The notes: generated from the sequence alone by a model not told the origin. Numbered from the stretch's first letter, positions 35,375 through 47,100 are shown. The stretch: DNA of 64,000 bases from Heterodera schachtii (GCA_023374025.1 SIJG01000016.1:248001-312000), one strand, 5' to 3'. Program-made: numbers and translations.

Positions 35375-36156
35375 GGTGCTAGGACGAAGTGACAAAAGTA
35401 TCAATGTTCGTAATAATTAAATTTAATTATTATTTTAATTTAATTTGCTAAATAATTAATTATAACTTAGCTTAAACTTAGTCAAATTAATGAAATTTAG
35501 TATTTAGCGACAGCTCCAAGTGTCCTCTACTATTTATGTAATTTTTTAAAAATTAGTAAAAATTTACAAAAAGTTGTAAGCAAAAAATCTCGAAAAATTT
35601 AGACTTCACTATTTTGACCCTAACTTTTTTGAAATTCATTAAATTTTTTCGAAATTTAATGATTAATAGAGAAATCTTTGGTCTATATAATTATATAAAC
35701 TAAATTAAATTTGGTTGTTTCAAAAAAAAGTTATGATGGAATTAAAACTGTCATATTTTTATGGCCATCCAAAAAATGTAAGGTCGTTTAAATGCATTAA
35801 AATCGTTAAAAGATCAATTAATCACCCCGAAATTGATAATAAAAAATAGCCCAAAGATTTCTCTATTATTCAGTTAAATTTCGAAAAAATTTAATGAATT
35901 TCAAAAAAGTTAGGGTCAAAATAGTGAAGTCTAAAATTTTCGAGATTTTTTGCTTACAACTTTTTGTAAATTTTTACTAATTTTTAAAAAATTACATAAT
36001 AGTAGAGGACACTTGGAGCTGTCGCTAAATACTAAATTTCATTAATTTGACTAAGTTTAAGCTAAGTTATGATTAATTATTTAGCAAATTAAATTAAATA
36101 ATAATTAAATTTAATTATTACGAACATTGATACTTTTGTCACTTCGGCTCACCACG
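35375..36156. mobile_element. Foldback element, family A (copy 2), with 8-bp target duplication
   Basis: The ends are GGTGCTAGGACGAAGTGACA and TGTCACTTCGGCTCACCACG, with inverted arms of about 350 bp and a short spacer. CATTGGAT is present on both sides (35367-35374 and 36157-36164). No ORF. It sits just 3' of the TTR-like stop codon, so it may supply or disturb the 3' UTR of that gene. Confidence 0.85.
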
Positions 36157-36164
36157 CATTGGAT

Positions 36165-37430
36165 TAAGGCTCATCGATTCTTCAAATTTTAAATGTTTTT
36201 TCTTTTATGTTCTATAAATTTTGTATGCTTTTTTATCATTTAAAATCAAAAAGATGGGATGAAAAGGCGGAAGCCAAAGCCTCTCAATTAATTTATGTAC
36301 TAATTACCCCATTCTCATTTCAAAATGGCAAAAGCATTAGGTTAACAACAATGGCCATGTGTAATAAAGTATACGGATTAAAAAATTACTTTATCAAAAA
36401 AGTTCCATGACACAAAAAGACTCATTTTAAAAACGGATATTTTATGGAAATAATTGTTACAAATTTTTCGCGAGATTAAAATTAAGCAATAGGACTTGGC
36501 CCAAAAGAATGCTTTTGTCCACTTTTCACATAAATCCAAAAATTCTCATTTTCAACAAAAAATTCTTTTCTCGAAAGATAATTTCTGGATTAATGGGCTG
36601 AATTAAAAAAAATTCTAAGGAATTTGGAATCCATAGATGCCGATAGAAAACGAGGTGAAAATTGTTTTTTTTTGATGTGAATTTTGTGAACAAAATAAGC
36701 CAATATTTATCACATAATTTCCCTTCTATTTGGCATCAAAACTGCAAAAATCTATGACTTTATTATGATTTTCATCATATGATTTTGTTGATGATTTTTT
36801 GAAAAAAGCCAAAAAACGGCTTTCTTTTTTTTTTTTGAAAACCCGGAAGTATGTCTAGGATTGTAAAAAAAATCCAAAAAAGGCCCTGTCTGACAATGAG
36901 GGCCGCGGAGCGGCCTGCTGCCAGTAGCGAGCATGCGATGACGATGCAAGTAGTGGGCGCCCGAGCAAGAGCGGCACCCCGCCTACTGGCCGCCGTAGTC
37001 GAGTGTGCGGTGTTTTGGCTAAAATGCTAATCACCGACTTCATTTGAAAGTGATCCGGTCCATTCAAAGACTTTTGATAGAGATACCGTATAACCCTGAA
37101 ACAAAATACTGCTCGATTCATCTCGACTTCATGAACTGATGGATATATGAAATGACATGTTAATTCTATTTTAAAAATCATCGAAAAAATTATATGATGA
37201 AAATCGTAGATAAAATCATAGATTTTTTGCAATTTTGAGGCCAGGTTCTTGATCAGCACCGAAAACTACCATAGAAAAGTACTTGTCCTTATCGGGATCA
37301 TGATTTTTATGGGCGGGGGGGGGGCATAAAGGAAAAGTACCGAATTCGCCTTGCTTCTAATTGGCCAATATCTATATGAGAAGGTGCACTTTAAACCGTT
37401 TCTCAAAGCGTGCTATAATTTATGGTAAAT
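36165..37430. other. Non-coding stretch with a GC-rich repeat block
   Basis: No gene supported. 36890-37015 is GC-rich and contains GGCCGCCGTAGTCGAGTGTG, the complement of sequence in the inverted repeat at 29975-30010; the same element family is likely. A G-run lies at about 37312-37324. Confidence 0.5.
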
Positions 37431-37439
37431 GAATTAAAG

Positions 37440-38525
37440 TTGAACAAAAAAAATAAAAACATATTTCCATTTTGTCTCCCTCTTTGTCTCCCCTTTTCTC
37501 TTTCTTTCCCCACGTTTCCCGCATCTCTGCTCTTTCTCCCCCTTTTTCTCCCCCTTTTTCACTCCCCCTCTTTTTCTCCATCGTCCTTCGATTTTCCATC
37601 GTCCTTCGATTTAAGGTACAAAAAAATGGATCAATGATAAAATCCAATCCCCCCCCCCCTTTGTTCCCACTCCCAGTTCCTTTTCATTTTATTTTCTTTA
37701 AAATACACATTTTTAGTTTCTTTTTTATTTTCTTTTTTTTTGTGGCCCCTTTGCCCGGAACCCTTTCTTTGTCCGTAAGTCTTTTTGAACAATAAAGTCG
37801 GACGGAATTTTTCTTTCCCTCTCCCGCTTTCCCCCACCCTCCCTATACTCACGCTCTTTTTTCCCCTATTTCCCTCCTTTTCAGCCGCCCCCCTTTTCTT
37901 TCGCCTACTTCCCCACCTTTCTCGCCCTTTTCTCTCATTCCCCACGTTCCCCGCATCTCTGCTCTTTCTCCCCCCTTTCCCCCCATTGTCATCCTCTTTC
38001 TCTTCGTTCTCCACTCTTTCTCCCTCCCCACCTTTCTCTCCCCATTTCACCCTTTTTCTCTCCTTTTCCCTCCTATTTTTCTTTCCCTTCCTTAAATTTG
38101 AAGGTACGTAAAATGGATCGATGATAGTTCACTTCCCCCCCGCCCCGTATTCTTCTCTCTCCCAGTCCATTAATTCAAATTTAAATTTGTTCATTTTAAT
38201 TTTTTAAATTGTTTTGTGGGCCCTTTGTCGGTGTATTTTCTTTGTCCGTGGGCCCTTTGGGGTCCATTATGCATGTCTTTTTTTGAGTCCCTCAACTGAA
38301 ATTCGGACAGAATTTTCTCTTTCCTCTCCCTCTCCACTCTCCCGTTCCTCTTCCCTTCTTTCACTCCCTCCTTTTTTCTTCCATTCGCCCCCCTCCATTC
38401 TCTCTCTTCGTGCTTTATTTCCCCATTCTCATTTCCTCTCCCTCTTTCCCGCATCTCCGCTTTTTCTCACCATTTCCTCTCCCCATGTCCCCGCTTTCTC
38501 TCCTTTCTCCGCCATACTTAAATAA
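37440..38525. repeat. Pyrimidine-rich (CT) array
   Basis: Three blocks dominated by CTTTCTCCCC-type sequence (about 37465-37610, 37800-38095, 38310-38510) separated by unique joins such as GGCCCTTTGTCGG and GTCCGTAAGTCTTTTTGAAC. The same blocks and joins appear in inverse orientation at 42150-43250 (for example AATTCGGACAGAATTTTCTC near 38300 versus its complement near 42340). Long frames here are low-complexity and not credible genes. Confidence 0.75.
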
Positions 38526-38599
38526 AAGTTATTTTTGAAACATTAAATAAAAACATCATCCATTATACATAATAGCAGAAATTTTGTTTTTCTTTATTT

Positions 38600-39670
38600 T
38601 CACTGTGCATCTGATTCCGCATTTTGGAAATACGCTTGTTTCAATGCATCACGTGCGGAAATTCGTTCGTCCGGCCGAACATTGAGCATTTTCTGGAAAA
38701 TGTATTTTTACTTCTTTTTAAAAATATAAAAAAATTTATTAGAGTCTAAATTAAAATTTCTATTTTATGATATTTTTCTTGCATTATTTCGTCCCGCTTC
38801 ATTTTGTTCAACAAAAAAAATGCTATAAAAAGGACAAAAGTCCTAAATTCCATTATTCGTAATTTTTGTTGCTGCTGCCCGCATCCCTTTTAAAATTCAA
38901 ACTTTACCGCTAGCAGCTGCACTCCGGCAATGCCGACATCGACACCCCCTTTCAATTTGTTACTAAGCTCTCCCCTGACCAAGGGCTGGTCCATGTCGTC
39001 CGGAGAACCCATTATGCTAAAATAAGAAAATTTTTTAAAAATTTTTAAATTTATTTTTGTCATACTTATAAATTTTTCGCAGCTGTTTTTCCACCTGCTC
39101 CTTTCGGAAAAGTGGCTTACGCTGTATCATTTCGAAAATATACAGCCCACGCTCCATATGTCTATGCCAAAGGCATATTTGTAGCTGCCCAAGAGTAACT
39201 CAGGCGCTCTATACCAAAATGTAACTACATCATTGGAATACTCGCGGCCCGGAACTCCAATTGAGTTTATTTGGTGTCCAACTTGGTGCAAGAAATTTTT
39301 GATTTTTTCCCTCCCCAGCTCTTCCGTGCCGATCAATTTTGCAAGTGTAGTTTCACAAAGCTCGAAGATTAGGCACAATTGTAGCTTTGCTCCGAGCTGG
39401 ACAGTAAACATGTCGTGAAACTGCATGATGTGATCATACGGTGATAATGCCCTCAAGTAAGCAATCTCTCGAACAGAGCTGCTGGGAAGTTCGTCACTTT
39501 CCGCAAACATTTTCAATGCGCATTCTCGATTTGTAGGAACATGGACAGCTTTGTAAACATTAGCGAAAGAACCTTTAAAATCGGGCTTTAAAAATTGCTT
39601 CTTATTTTGTTTTACTAATTACCCTTTCCAATTTTTCCCCTTTATCCTAACTTTCGGATCTTGAAGCCAT
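38600..39670 (-). pseudogene. CDK-like protein kinase, broken (copy 1)
   Basis: Minus-strand blocks in order: 39623-39670, 39066-39585, 38908-39016 and 38600-38692. They give a glycine loop and lysine region ([23 protein letters not shown]), [12 protein letters not shown] (PSTAIRE-helix position), [14 protein letters not shown], then [61 protein letters not shown] and a C-terminal KMLNVRPDERISARDALKQA. This is the CDK subfamily layout of a cell-cycle kinase. Three lesions are visible: a TAG at codon 8 of the first block, a one-base loss after GCIF that shifts the frame, and absence of the whole catalytic loop and DFG segment between FLHQV and GVPGREYS. Catalysis is therefore impossible as written. 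It lies divergent to the cyclin-like gene at 40086, and a second degenerate copy is at 51060-51530. Confidence 0.75.
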
Positions 39671-39721
39671 TTTAATAAAAGAAAAATGTGACAAAAATGC
39701 AGCAACTTAATTGAAGGCAAT

Positions 39722-39935
39722 ATGGGTACCGGAAGGGTGAAATTGGAACGGAAATGGAATGAGGCAAATGAGCTGATCAGAGAAAAAATTGGCACCAAAA
39801 GGGACGAATTGGACTGATCAGAGCCGAAATTGGAACGGAAATGTAATGAGGCAAATGAGCTGATCAGAGAAAAAATTGGCACCAAAAGGGACGAATTGGA
39901 CTGATCAGAGCCGAAATTGGAACGGAAAAGGTCAC
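39722..39935 (+). repeat. 87-bp minisatellite encoding coiled-coil-like units
   Basis: Units of 87 bp (29 codons) start at 39739, 39826 and 39913 (partial). The plus strand reads an ATG at 39722 and then KLERKWNEANELIREKIGTK RDELD split by charge, followed in each full unit by an in-frame TGA and SEP. Strongly helical, heptad-like sequence. It lies between the kinase and cyclin-like genes; diverged EANELI units recur at 48960-49780. Confidence 0.7.
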
Positions 39936-40085
39936 TCGGGAAGGTATAAATACGTGATTGTTTTATGCTAAATTTTAAGAAATTGACGAAGCTATTGAGG
40001 AAGCTGTTTTGAAAGTGAAAGGAGGAACTGAGACAGATGGCATGCTCGCCTAATTAAACCATTGAAATAAACAAATAATTGTAGG

Positions 40086-40664
40086 ATGATGCGCAACCCG
40101 CGCCACAAATTGTCAGTTGCGGCCATCAACATAGGGAGCAAATTTGATGTTAGTTTAATTAACCCTTTGTAATACCATAAATGGAGAAAAGGTTAAAAAG
40201 CAAAAATTTTTAGGACCGCTATTCTCCTTCTTTGGAGTCAACATTTAACAAAATATGGCGAACGAAATTGGAAAGATTTGGGCAAAGGGAACTTTACGCG
40301 ATGGAGTTTGAGATTTTTGAAACGCTGGGGTATGACACATATGCACCAAGTGCAAACCACTTCCTGGTCCATTTCTTTAAGGTAAAAACTGGGAAAATAA
40401 GAAATATAAGAAAATTTTTTAATTTCAGAAAGGACACGAAAACCGGACCGAAGACAAGCTCAACAAGCTCTATAATGTATCAAGCAAGACAAAGGAGGAA
40501 AAAACGCGATTGTGGAACTATTACATGCATGGGTGAGACTGGGACAACAATAAATAGATTATTATTTTTTGGCCAATTAAACTCCAAAACAAAAAATATT
40601 TTTCTGAAATTTATTCAAATTTAGTTATGTTCCGGGCTTTGGAGACATTATTGGCTTGCTTTGA
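40086..40664 (+). CDS. Cyclin-like protein (copy 1), probably truncated
   Basis: Blocks 40086-40148, 40214-40381, 40429-40532 and 40625-40664 are joined in consistent phase. They encode MMRNPRHKLSVAAINIGSKF, then WRTKLERFGQRELYAMEFEI, FETLGYDTYAPSANHFLVHF and LNKLYNVSSKTKEEKTRLWNY. E-(F/I)-ETLGYD---PSA-HFL--FF is the classic second half of a cyclin box (as in A/B-type cyclins), where the protein binds and activates a CDK. The first half (MRAIL-DWL equivalent) seen in copy 2 is missing here: the exon beginning GATGATGCGC is fused directly to the LSVAAI segment, as if by internal deletion. The ATG at 40086 may not be the original start, since an upstream coding-like block (IDEAIEEAVLKVKGGTETDG) lies at about 39983-40050. 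The terminal exon frame is uncertain because a G-run at the donor allows another frame. Possibly a pseudogene. Confidence 0.55.
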
Positions 40665-41105
40665 AGAAAAGAAATGATTGAAAGAAGCCCATTTCAATTA
40701 AAGAAAACAAATTTAGTAAAACAATAAATTTTCTGTAATATGATGATTTTATTCAATGATTCAAATTAAATTTTATTTATGTAACCAGCAAATAGAAAAT
40801 AAAGAATATGGAAAATTATGTTATTTGAATAAATGACTTAGGTAGAAAAACGCCAAAATATTTAAAAGATAAAAAAAGTTAGTGCAAAAATTATTAAAAA
40901 AGTAATCCAAAAAACTGATGAAAATTTGAAAAAAAAAAAGCGAAAAGAAGAAATAAGACTCTTTGTAAAAAGGCCACAATAGTTGGTACATATTGGCGTT
41001 GAAAGCAAAAGTAAGAAAAAAAAGATGAGTTAAAAACAAAAATGGGGCGACAAAGAGGAGGCGGAGAAGGAAGAGAAAGCGGGGAGGGGGACATGGGGAG
41101 AGGAA

Positions 41106-41345
41106 ATGGGTGATGCGACATTTGCGGCGCTGACATTTGCGGCGCAGACACTTGCGGCGCAGACACTTGCGGCGCCCAGTCAAAGCGACACTTGCGGCGC
41201 AGACACTTGCGGCGAGGACATTTGCGGCGCCGACATTTGCGGCGCGACACTTGCGGCGCCGACAGATGCGGCGCCCAGTCAAAAGGACATTTGCGGCGCA
41301 GATACTTGCGGCGCCCAGTCAAAATGACATTTGCGGCGCAGAATT
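41106..41345 (+). repeat. GC-rich minisatellite (GACATTTGCGGCGC units), arm 1
   Basis: About a dozen 14-16-bp units of GACA(T/C)TTGCGGCGC, interrupted by GCCCAGTCAAA spacers. It is the inverted partner of 41925-42150; both end in AATTAAATGACCCC or its complement, so the two arms flank a spacer of about 580 bp. It stands out sharply from the AT-rich background. Confidence 0.8.
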
Positions 41346-41924
41346 AAATGACCCCAAAAATATTCCAACATTTATTTAAGTTAATAAAATTGTTATTTAA
41401 GTTTATTTTTTAATAATGACAAGTTTAACAATAATTCTTGCAACTTAATCACAAAGATAAAGGTTGAATCGTTTGCCGTTGTAACATATTCAGAAAACGT
41501 TTCACTTCGCCCAACCCAGCATTTTCAAAGTATAAATGGGATATTGTAATAAAATATTTTTATAAGGTTTATTATCGCCATTAAAAAAGGACCAACAAAA
41601 CTGCCTGAGGCCTAAAAAAAATTTCCGGAGGCGGGATCGGGAGTTCAAAATTTTCCGGGACGGGAGTCCCGAACGGGAATCCCGTAAAAATCCCGCTCCC
41701 GTTAAAACCCCGTTCACCGAAAAAACGGAGCGGGACCGAGAATCCCGTAAAAATCTCGCGGGAGTCCCGATCCCGCCGGGCTCTAATAATTAATCATATT
41801 CATATGTACATTGCAGTACAGCCTAGGGATGAAAGGCTTTGAAGAATAGGACTGAAAGACTGATAAACGTGTTTTTTTTAATCAAAAAAATTGTTCAAAT
41901 AATTTTTTGGGGTCATTTAATTCT
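41346..41924. other. Spacer between the inverted minisatellite arms
   Basis: AT-rich, with a CCCGGGA-rich degenerate block at about 41620-41785 containing several GGGAATCCCG-type short palindromes. No gene seen. Confidence 0.5.
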
Positions 41925-42150
41925 GCGCCGCAAATGTCATTTTGACTGGGCGCCGCAAGTGTCTGCGCCGCAAATGTCCTTTTGACTGGGCGCCGCATCT
42001 GTCGGCGCCGCAAGTGTCGTCGCCGCAAGTGTCGGCGCCGCAAGTGTCACGCCGCAAATGTCGGCGCCGCAAGTGTCGCTTTGACTGGGCGCCGCAAATG
42101 TCTGCGCCGCAAGTGTCAGCGCCGCAAATGTCAGCGCCGCAAATGTCGGC
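41925..42150 (-). repeat. GC-rich minisatellite, arm 2 (inverted)
   Basis: The same GCGCCGCAAATGTC units in inverse orientation, with TTTGACTGGGC spacers. Order and spacing of units are not identical to arm 1, so the arms have diverged by unit gain or loss. Confidence 0.8.
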
Positions 42151-43260
42151 CAATCAGGAAATGGGGAGAAAAAAGCGGAGATGCGGGAAAGAGGAAGAGG
42201 GGGAGATGAAATGACAGTGGAGAAAAAAGCACGAAGAGAGAGAATGGGGGGGGGGGACGAATGGAAGAAAAAAGGAGGGAGCTGAAAGAGGGAGAGAGAA
42301 AGAAGGGAAGAGGAACGGAGGGTGGAGAGTGAGATGAAAGAGAAAATTCTGTCCGAATTCCAGTTGATGAATTCAAAAAAAGACTCATGCATAAAGGACC
42401 CCAAGACCCACGGACAAAGGAACTACACCGAGAAAGGACCCATTGCAAAATTTCAAAAAATTATATTAGCTTTTAAAAAAGATATGGCGCGCTGCGCCAA
42501 AATGGCCAGCAAAATGCAATTTTTTGAGGTTTTTTGGCCATAACTTTTTTGTTTCTCAGCTAAATTTTTTGAAACTTTGCAGGTTAATAGGCACTATCAA
42601 GCCACTTAAAATCATACCAAGATTATTTAATTTTGTTGTGAAATCAAAATGATATAGAGTCTTGCGCCAAAATGGCCTGCGCCAAAGTGGCCGGTTCCCG
42701 AAAGAAGGGAGGGAGAAAGGGGAGAAAGAGGGGAGAGAACGCGGGGACACGGGGAGAGGAAATGGGGAGAAAAAGCGGAGATGCGGGAAAGAGGCAGAGA
42801 TGAAATGACAGTGGGGAGAAAGAAGATGGGGAAAAGCACGAAGAGAGAGAGAGAATGGGGGGGGGGCGAATTAAAAAATTTTAAAATGAATCAATATTTA
42901 ATTTAATTGAATTAATAGACTGGATGAGAGGAGAATACGGAGGGGGGGGGGAGAAGTGAATTATCCATTTAACGTACCTTTAAGTTTAAGGAAGGGAAAG
43001 AAAAATAGTAAGGAAAAGGAAAGAAAAGTGGGAGAAAGAGGGAAGAGAAAAAGGGCGAGAATGAGAAATGGCGGAGAAGGGAGAGAAAAAAAAGGGCGGG
43101 GGAAATGAACGGAAATAGGGGGAGAAAGAGCGAAGGATAGGGAGGGTGGGAGGGTGAAAGAGAAAATTCCTCCGACTTTATAGTTCAAAAAGACTTACGG
43201 ACAAAGGGTTCACGGACAAAGGACCCACAGGCAAAGGGGCCACAAAAAAAAGTAAATAAA
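42150..43260. repeat. Purine-rich (GA) array, inverse of the CT array
   Basis: Blocks of GGGGAGAAAGAG-type sequence at about 42160-42340, 42710-42865 and 42990-43165, with joins CAAAAAGACTTACGGACAAA and GAATTCCAGTTGATGAATTC that are complements of those in 37440-38525. Between 42440 and 42700 is a small inverted repeat with GCGCCAAAATGGCC at both sides. No gene is supported. Confidence 0.75.
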
Positions 43261-44040
43261 AAAAATATATTTTAATGAAAATAAATTGACTGGAAGCTGG
43301 AACGGAACGGAGGTAGGGGGGGGGGCAATCGGACAGTGTACAATCCGACAGTGAAATACACAAAATGATAATAATGCCGTCACGAAGGGGACCAATTGTG
43401 CCATAATACACAGGACGGCATTCGTGTGCAAGGAATGGCAAGAAAAAGCGCTTATATTCAACAAATGTGCAGCGATTCTTATAAAATGCCAAACCTAAGC
43501 TATTTGCAGCGAAATAATGTTTTAGACTGCATTCTCACTTTTTTATTTGCCTATTTTTCTTTTTTTCTTCATATGGCATAATCGGTCCCCTTCGGTGACG
43601 GCATTTTCTTATCATTTTGTGTATTTTAGTGTCGGTTGTCCACTGTCCGATTGTCCACCTTTGTCGGATTGTCCTCACTGTCGGATTGTCCACTGTCGGA
43701 ATGTCCACTGTCCGATTGTGCACTGTCCGATTTTCCGGGAGCCAATTAAATTAACTAAATAGTTGAATTTTTTGCCGCGGAATTTTGCTGCCCAAATCCC
43801 TCTTCTGCGTTCCTCCCGCCCCAAAGAATGACTGCATATAATTGAAAAAATATATAAAACTTATTTTGGTCAAATCATTATTATTTTGGTCAAATCATTA
43901 ATGTATTTACTAATTGATTAAAGAATTAAAATTTAATCAAAAATTAATCATGCGGAATTAAAAATCGATGTATAAAAATTGGAAATTGTAAAAATTTATT
44001 GGAATATAAAATAAATAAAAGTAGAAAAAAAATATTAAAA
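43261..44040. other. Non-coding stretch with a TGTCCGATTGTCCAC tandem repeat
   Basis: 43632-43735 contains about seven short units of the type TGTCCGATTGTCCAC/ TGTCGGATTGTCC. Related CAATCGGACAGTG sequence is at 43326-43352 in inverse orientation. The rest is AT-rich without a supported gene. Confidence 0.55.
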
Positions 44041-44043
44041 AAA

Positions 44044-44130
44044 AGAATTGGACCAAATAATGCCGAAATTGCTAAGAAAATAGGATTTAGTCATTTCATA
44101 ATTAATAAATGGATGAAAAAATTGGCGTAA
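44044..44130 (+). other. HTH-like coding fragment
   Basis: A 28-codon frame before a TAA reads RIGPNNAEIAKKIGFSHF and IINKWMKKLA, which looks like the helix-turn-helix at the start of transposase or homeodomain-like proteins. No ATG and no clear splice sites are found. Probably a relic of a transposon gene. Confidence 0.3.
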
Positions 44131-44139
44131 TCAGTAAAC

Positions 44140-47100
44140 GAATAACGGAGAAAGAGAAAATTCGAAAAATGATTATATATTTTTTTTTTGTATTTTTTTA
44201 CAATAAATAATTTTATTTAAATTATTTTTTGCTTATATTTTTATCTTTTAATTAGCGTAAAATTTTGGTCCCTTTTTTCATCAAAAGGCATCATTTTTGG
44301 ACCGGTTCAAAATCGTACGGAAAATCGGCATTATTTTATAATATTTGAGAGTCCTTGGGCTCGAGTTTTTAAATCGCGAAAAGTCTCGGTCTTCTTCATC
44401 TTGGTGTCGAGGAGACTTTGTCTCTGGTATTCCGGTCTCGATTTCCGAGACCGAAAATGTTCTTACACACATAATGGTTGGTTTTGACAAAGTTAATACA
44501 TCAAAAATCGTCAGCACGGGAGGATGAAGTTTTGGCGCTAGTTGTAAATAGACAGATTTTGAATTTTATTAAAAACCATAGGGGGAGGGGGACCCTTTTA
44601 GTCTGCAAAATTTTCTTTTGTGATAATAATTCGTGAAAACTTGTTCAAGGTTTTTGTGGTCCCTGATTTTGTTAAAATAGATGTCAGATTCCTGATCAGT
44701 GACCCAAAAATTCCCGGGAAAAATTTTCATTATTAGATACAAACAAATCCCAATTTTTCCGATAGCGCTACAGCTGGGTTCCAAATTACTTAGAATATTA
44801 TTATTTTCAGCTTCAAAAACAAAAATAGTCATTTCTTGAACAAAGTCTACGTTTTTATATTGACAAACATTCAAAAAGAAGGATTATGAAATTTTCTAAT
44901 AAGTTTGTTCCTAATTTCTTTCCATATAAAATATAAATATAAATTAATGTTTATTTTTGGATTTCTTATAATTTTTTTTATTTATTTTGAATGAATTTTT
45001 AATTGTTATTTTTTAATATATAAAAAACTTATTTAAAGAAAAAGAATGGAATTATTATTAAGGTTCTGTTTAATATAAGTTTATCCCAGAATTTAATCAA
45101 GTTAAACAAATAAATAAATGATTGATGATTTTAAATTTAAATTTGGAGTTTAGGACTAATTAAGTCCCTTTTCCCGAGTGACTGAATTCGAACGCCCGGG
45201 GAATACTTTTTCAAACTCTTGTATTATTTTTCTTTAAAAAATCCAAATTATTGTTTTTGATTATTCGCGGTGATTTATTTATTTGAAATAAATTTGCGAC
45301 AAAAAACAAAATGGATTTTTTAATTAAAACATACGACAAAACATTACAGCCACCAAAAACAAACAATAAATAAATTCGTAATAATTTTTTTAATTTTAAT
45401 TTTTGTTAATTTTATATAGAAAAATTATTCAAAAAAAGAGTTAAAAATTTTTGTAGTTTTATACATGTTTTATTGTTTATTTTTATGGAAACAAATTATT
45501 TCTTATTAAAATTCATTAGAGAGTATTTTGAAGAAAATAAAAGTGGGCCTAGCCAGAAAATGTCTAGGATTTAATAAAATTATGAAAAAAGCTCGAGGGC
45601 CGCTGTGCAACCTGCCCATAAGCGATGACGGAGTAAGTATAAATTAAAAAAAAATTCACATTCGTTTGTATCATTTTTTAATATATAAAATGATTTATTT
45701 TTTTACAAATTTTATTCACTAAAAGGCTAAGATCTCTTCTAAAAGTCATAAAACGGGTGCTATTTTTAAGCACGTTTTTTATCTGCTGCTTCTTGATGCT
45801 TTGATTCGCTGCACAACATACAAAAATTACATAGTATTCATAAATATAATTTCTTTATTTGCATATTTAATTCTTGATTTATTTTATTTTATGTACATAT
45901 TTGGGCATTTTTTCAAAAAAAAAGTCCTTTATTAGAACGTTCTCCTTTATCTCCGTTATAAATCAGCCCATTTGACCACTAAAGAGAAATTTTTTTTCTT
46001 AAGAATGATTTAATAAAAAATGTAATTTTAAAATTGGTAAATTTATTCCGAATCCTCCTGATTATATTTGAAAAATAAATTTCAATGTAACTAACACTCG
46101 TTTAAACATTTTAATTGGTTTTTTAAAATAAGTTATATAGATCAGTAGAAAGGGTATGGCTGTAAAAGAGAGATGAGTGTGGAGGAAATAAAATTTTGAA
46201 AATTTGTATTAATTAACAAATTGTTTTTTTTCAAAGGTTTTTTGGAAAAAATTATTAGGCAAAGAACTTATCTATCGCTATTTTTTAATTAAATTTACAA
46301 GGCGTGCCTGAATGTACAAATATGGAATAATATAATTCAGATCCTGCTTTTTTGGAAATTTAAACAAATAAAAAGATAATTTAATGCAAAATTTTCAGTT
46401 CCTTTTATAAAAAGACAAATTTATTAAAACTAAGAACATTTAATCTTTTCTTTTTAGAGATTAATAATTCGTATAAATTAAAATTTACTGCTTGTAATAA
46501 AGTCCCTTTCCGGGGGGCGGGAGGTTAAACAAAGACCCGCCAGGGCTTCTAATTCAGGGAAAAGAATTTTTAAACTTATCCATGAAAACTCCAAGTTTTA
46601 GTTTTCAAGCAATCACTTATTTGCTAAGAAAATGTAAAAAAATGTAAATTTTACAATGCTGCGCCTAACGGAACCGCTGAACCCAGAATCTTTATTTTTT
46701 TATTTAACAATTAAATAAAAATTGTCAACAAATCAAAAAAATGGAAAAGAAAATAAATTCTTAGTCAACGTTTTCCCCTCCTATAATGAAAAATTCCATC
46801 TCCATATTTGGCTTTCCATCTCCAAATGTTCTTTGCCGAAGATTATCATTTCGGCAATTTTTCAATTCGACAATTTAATAAACTGAAATGGTGTAATAAT
46901 AATTCTTTTATTATTTATTTTTTATTCATAAAAAATTTAAATTTTTTGTTTTTAAATATTTTTTTTTCTTTGACCAAAAAACATGGTCAATTTTTTGTTT
47001 CGTCCGTGAGAACAACCACCAGACCTATAAGCAATTAAAAATTCTCAATTTTTAATTTATATATTCCAAAACATTGAGCAATAATTTTCACTCGTATTCA

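Noticed and set aside
37422..38111. Long Ser/Pro/Phe-rich and Glu/Arg-rich open frames in the CT/GA arrays
   Set aside because: They arise because pyrimidine-rich or purine-rich DNA lacks stop codons; there are no start context, splice sites or domains.
41106..42404. Cys-Gly-Ala-Asp repeat protein frames in the GC-rich minisatellites
   Set aside because: All frames on both strands are open because of the repeat; the two arms are inverted copies and end without splice-consistent exons.
43632..43735. CRISPR-like spacing of short repeats
   Set aside because: The units are contiguous diverged minisatellite copies with no unique spacers, and the genome is eukaryotic.
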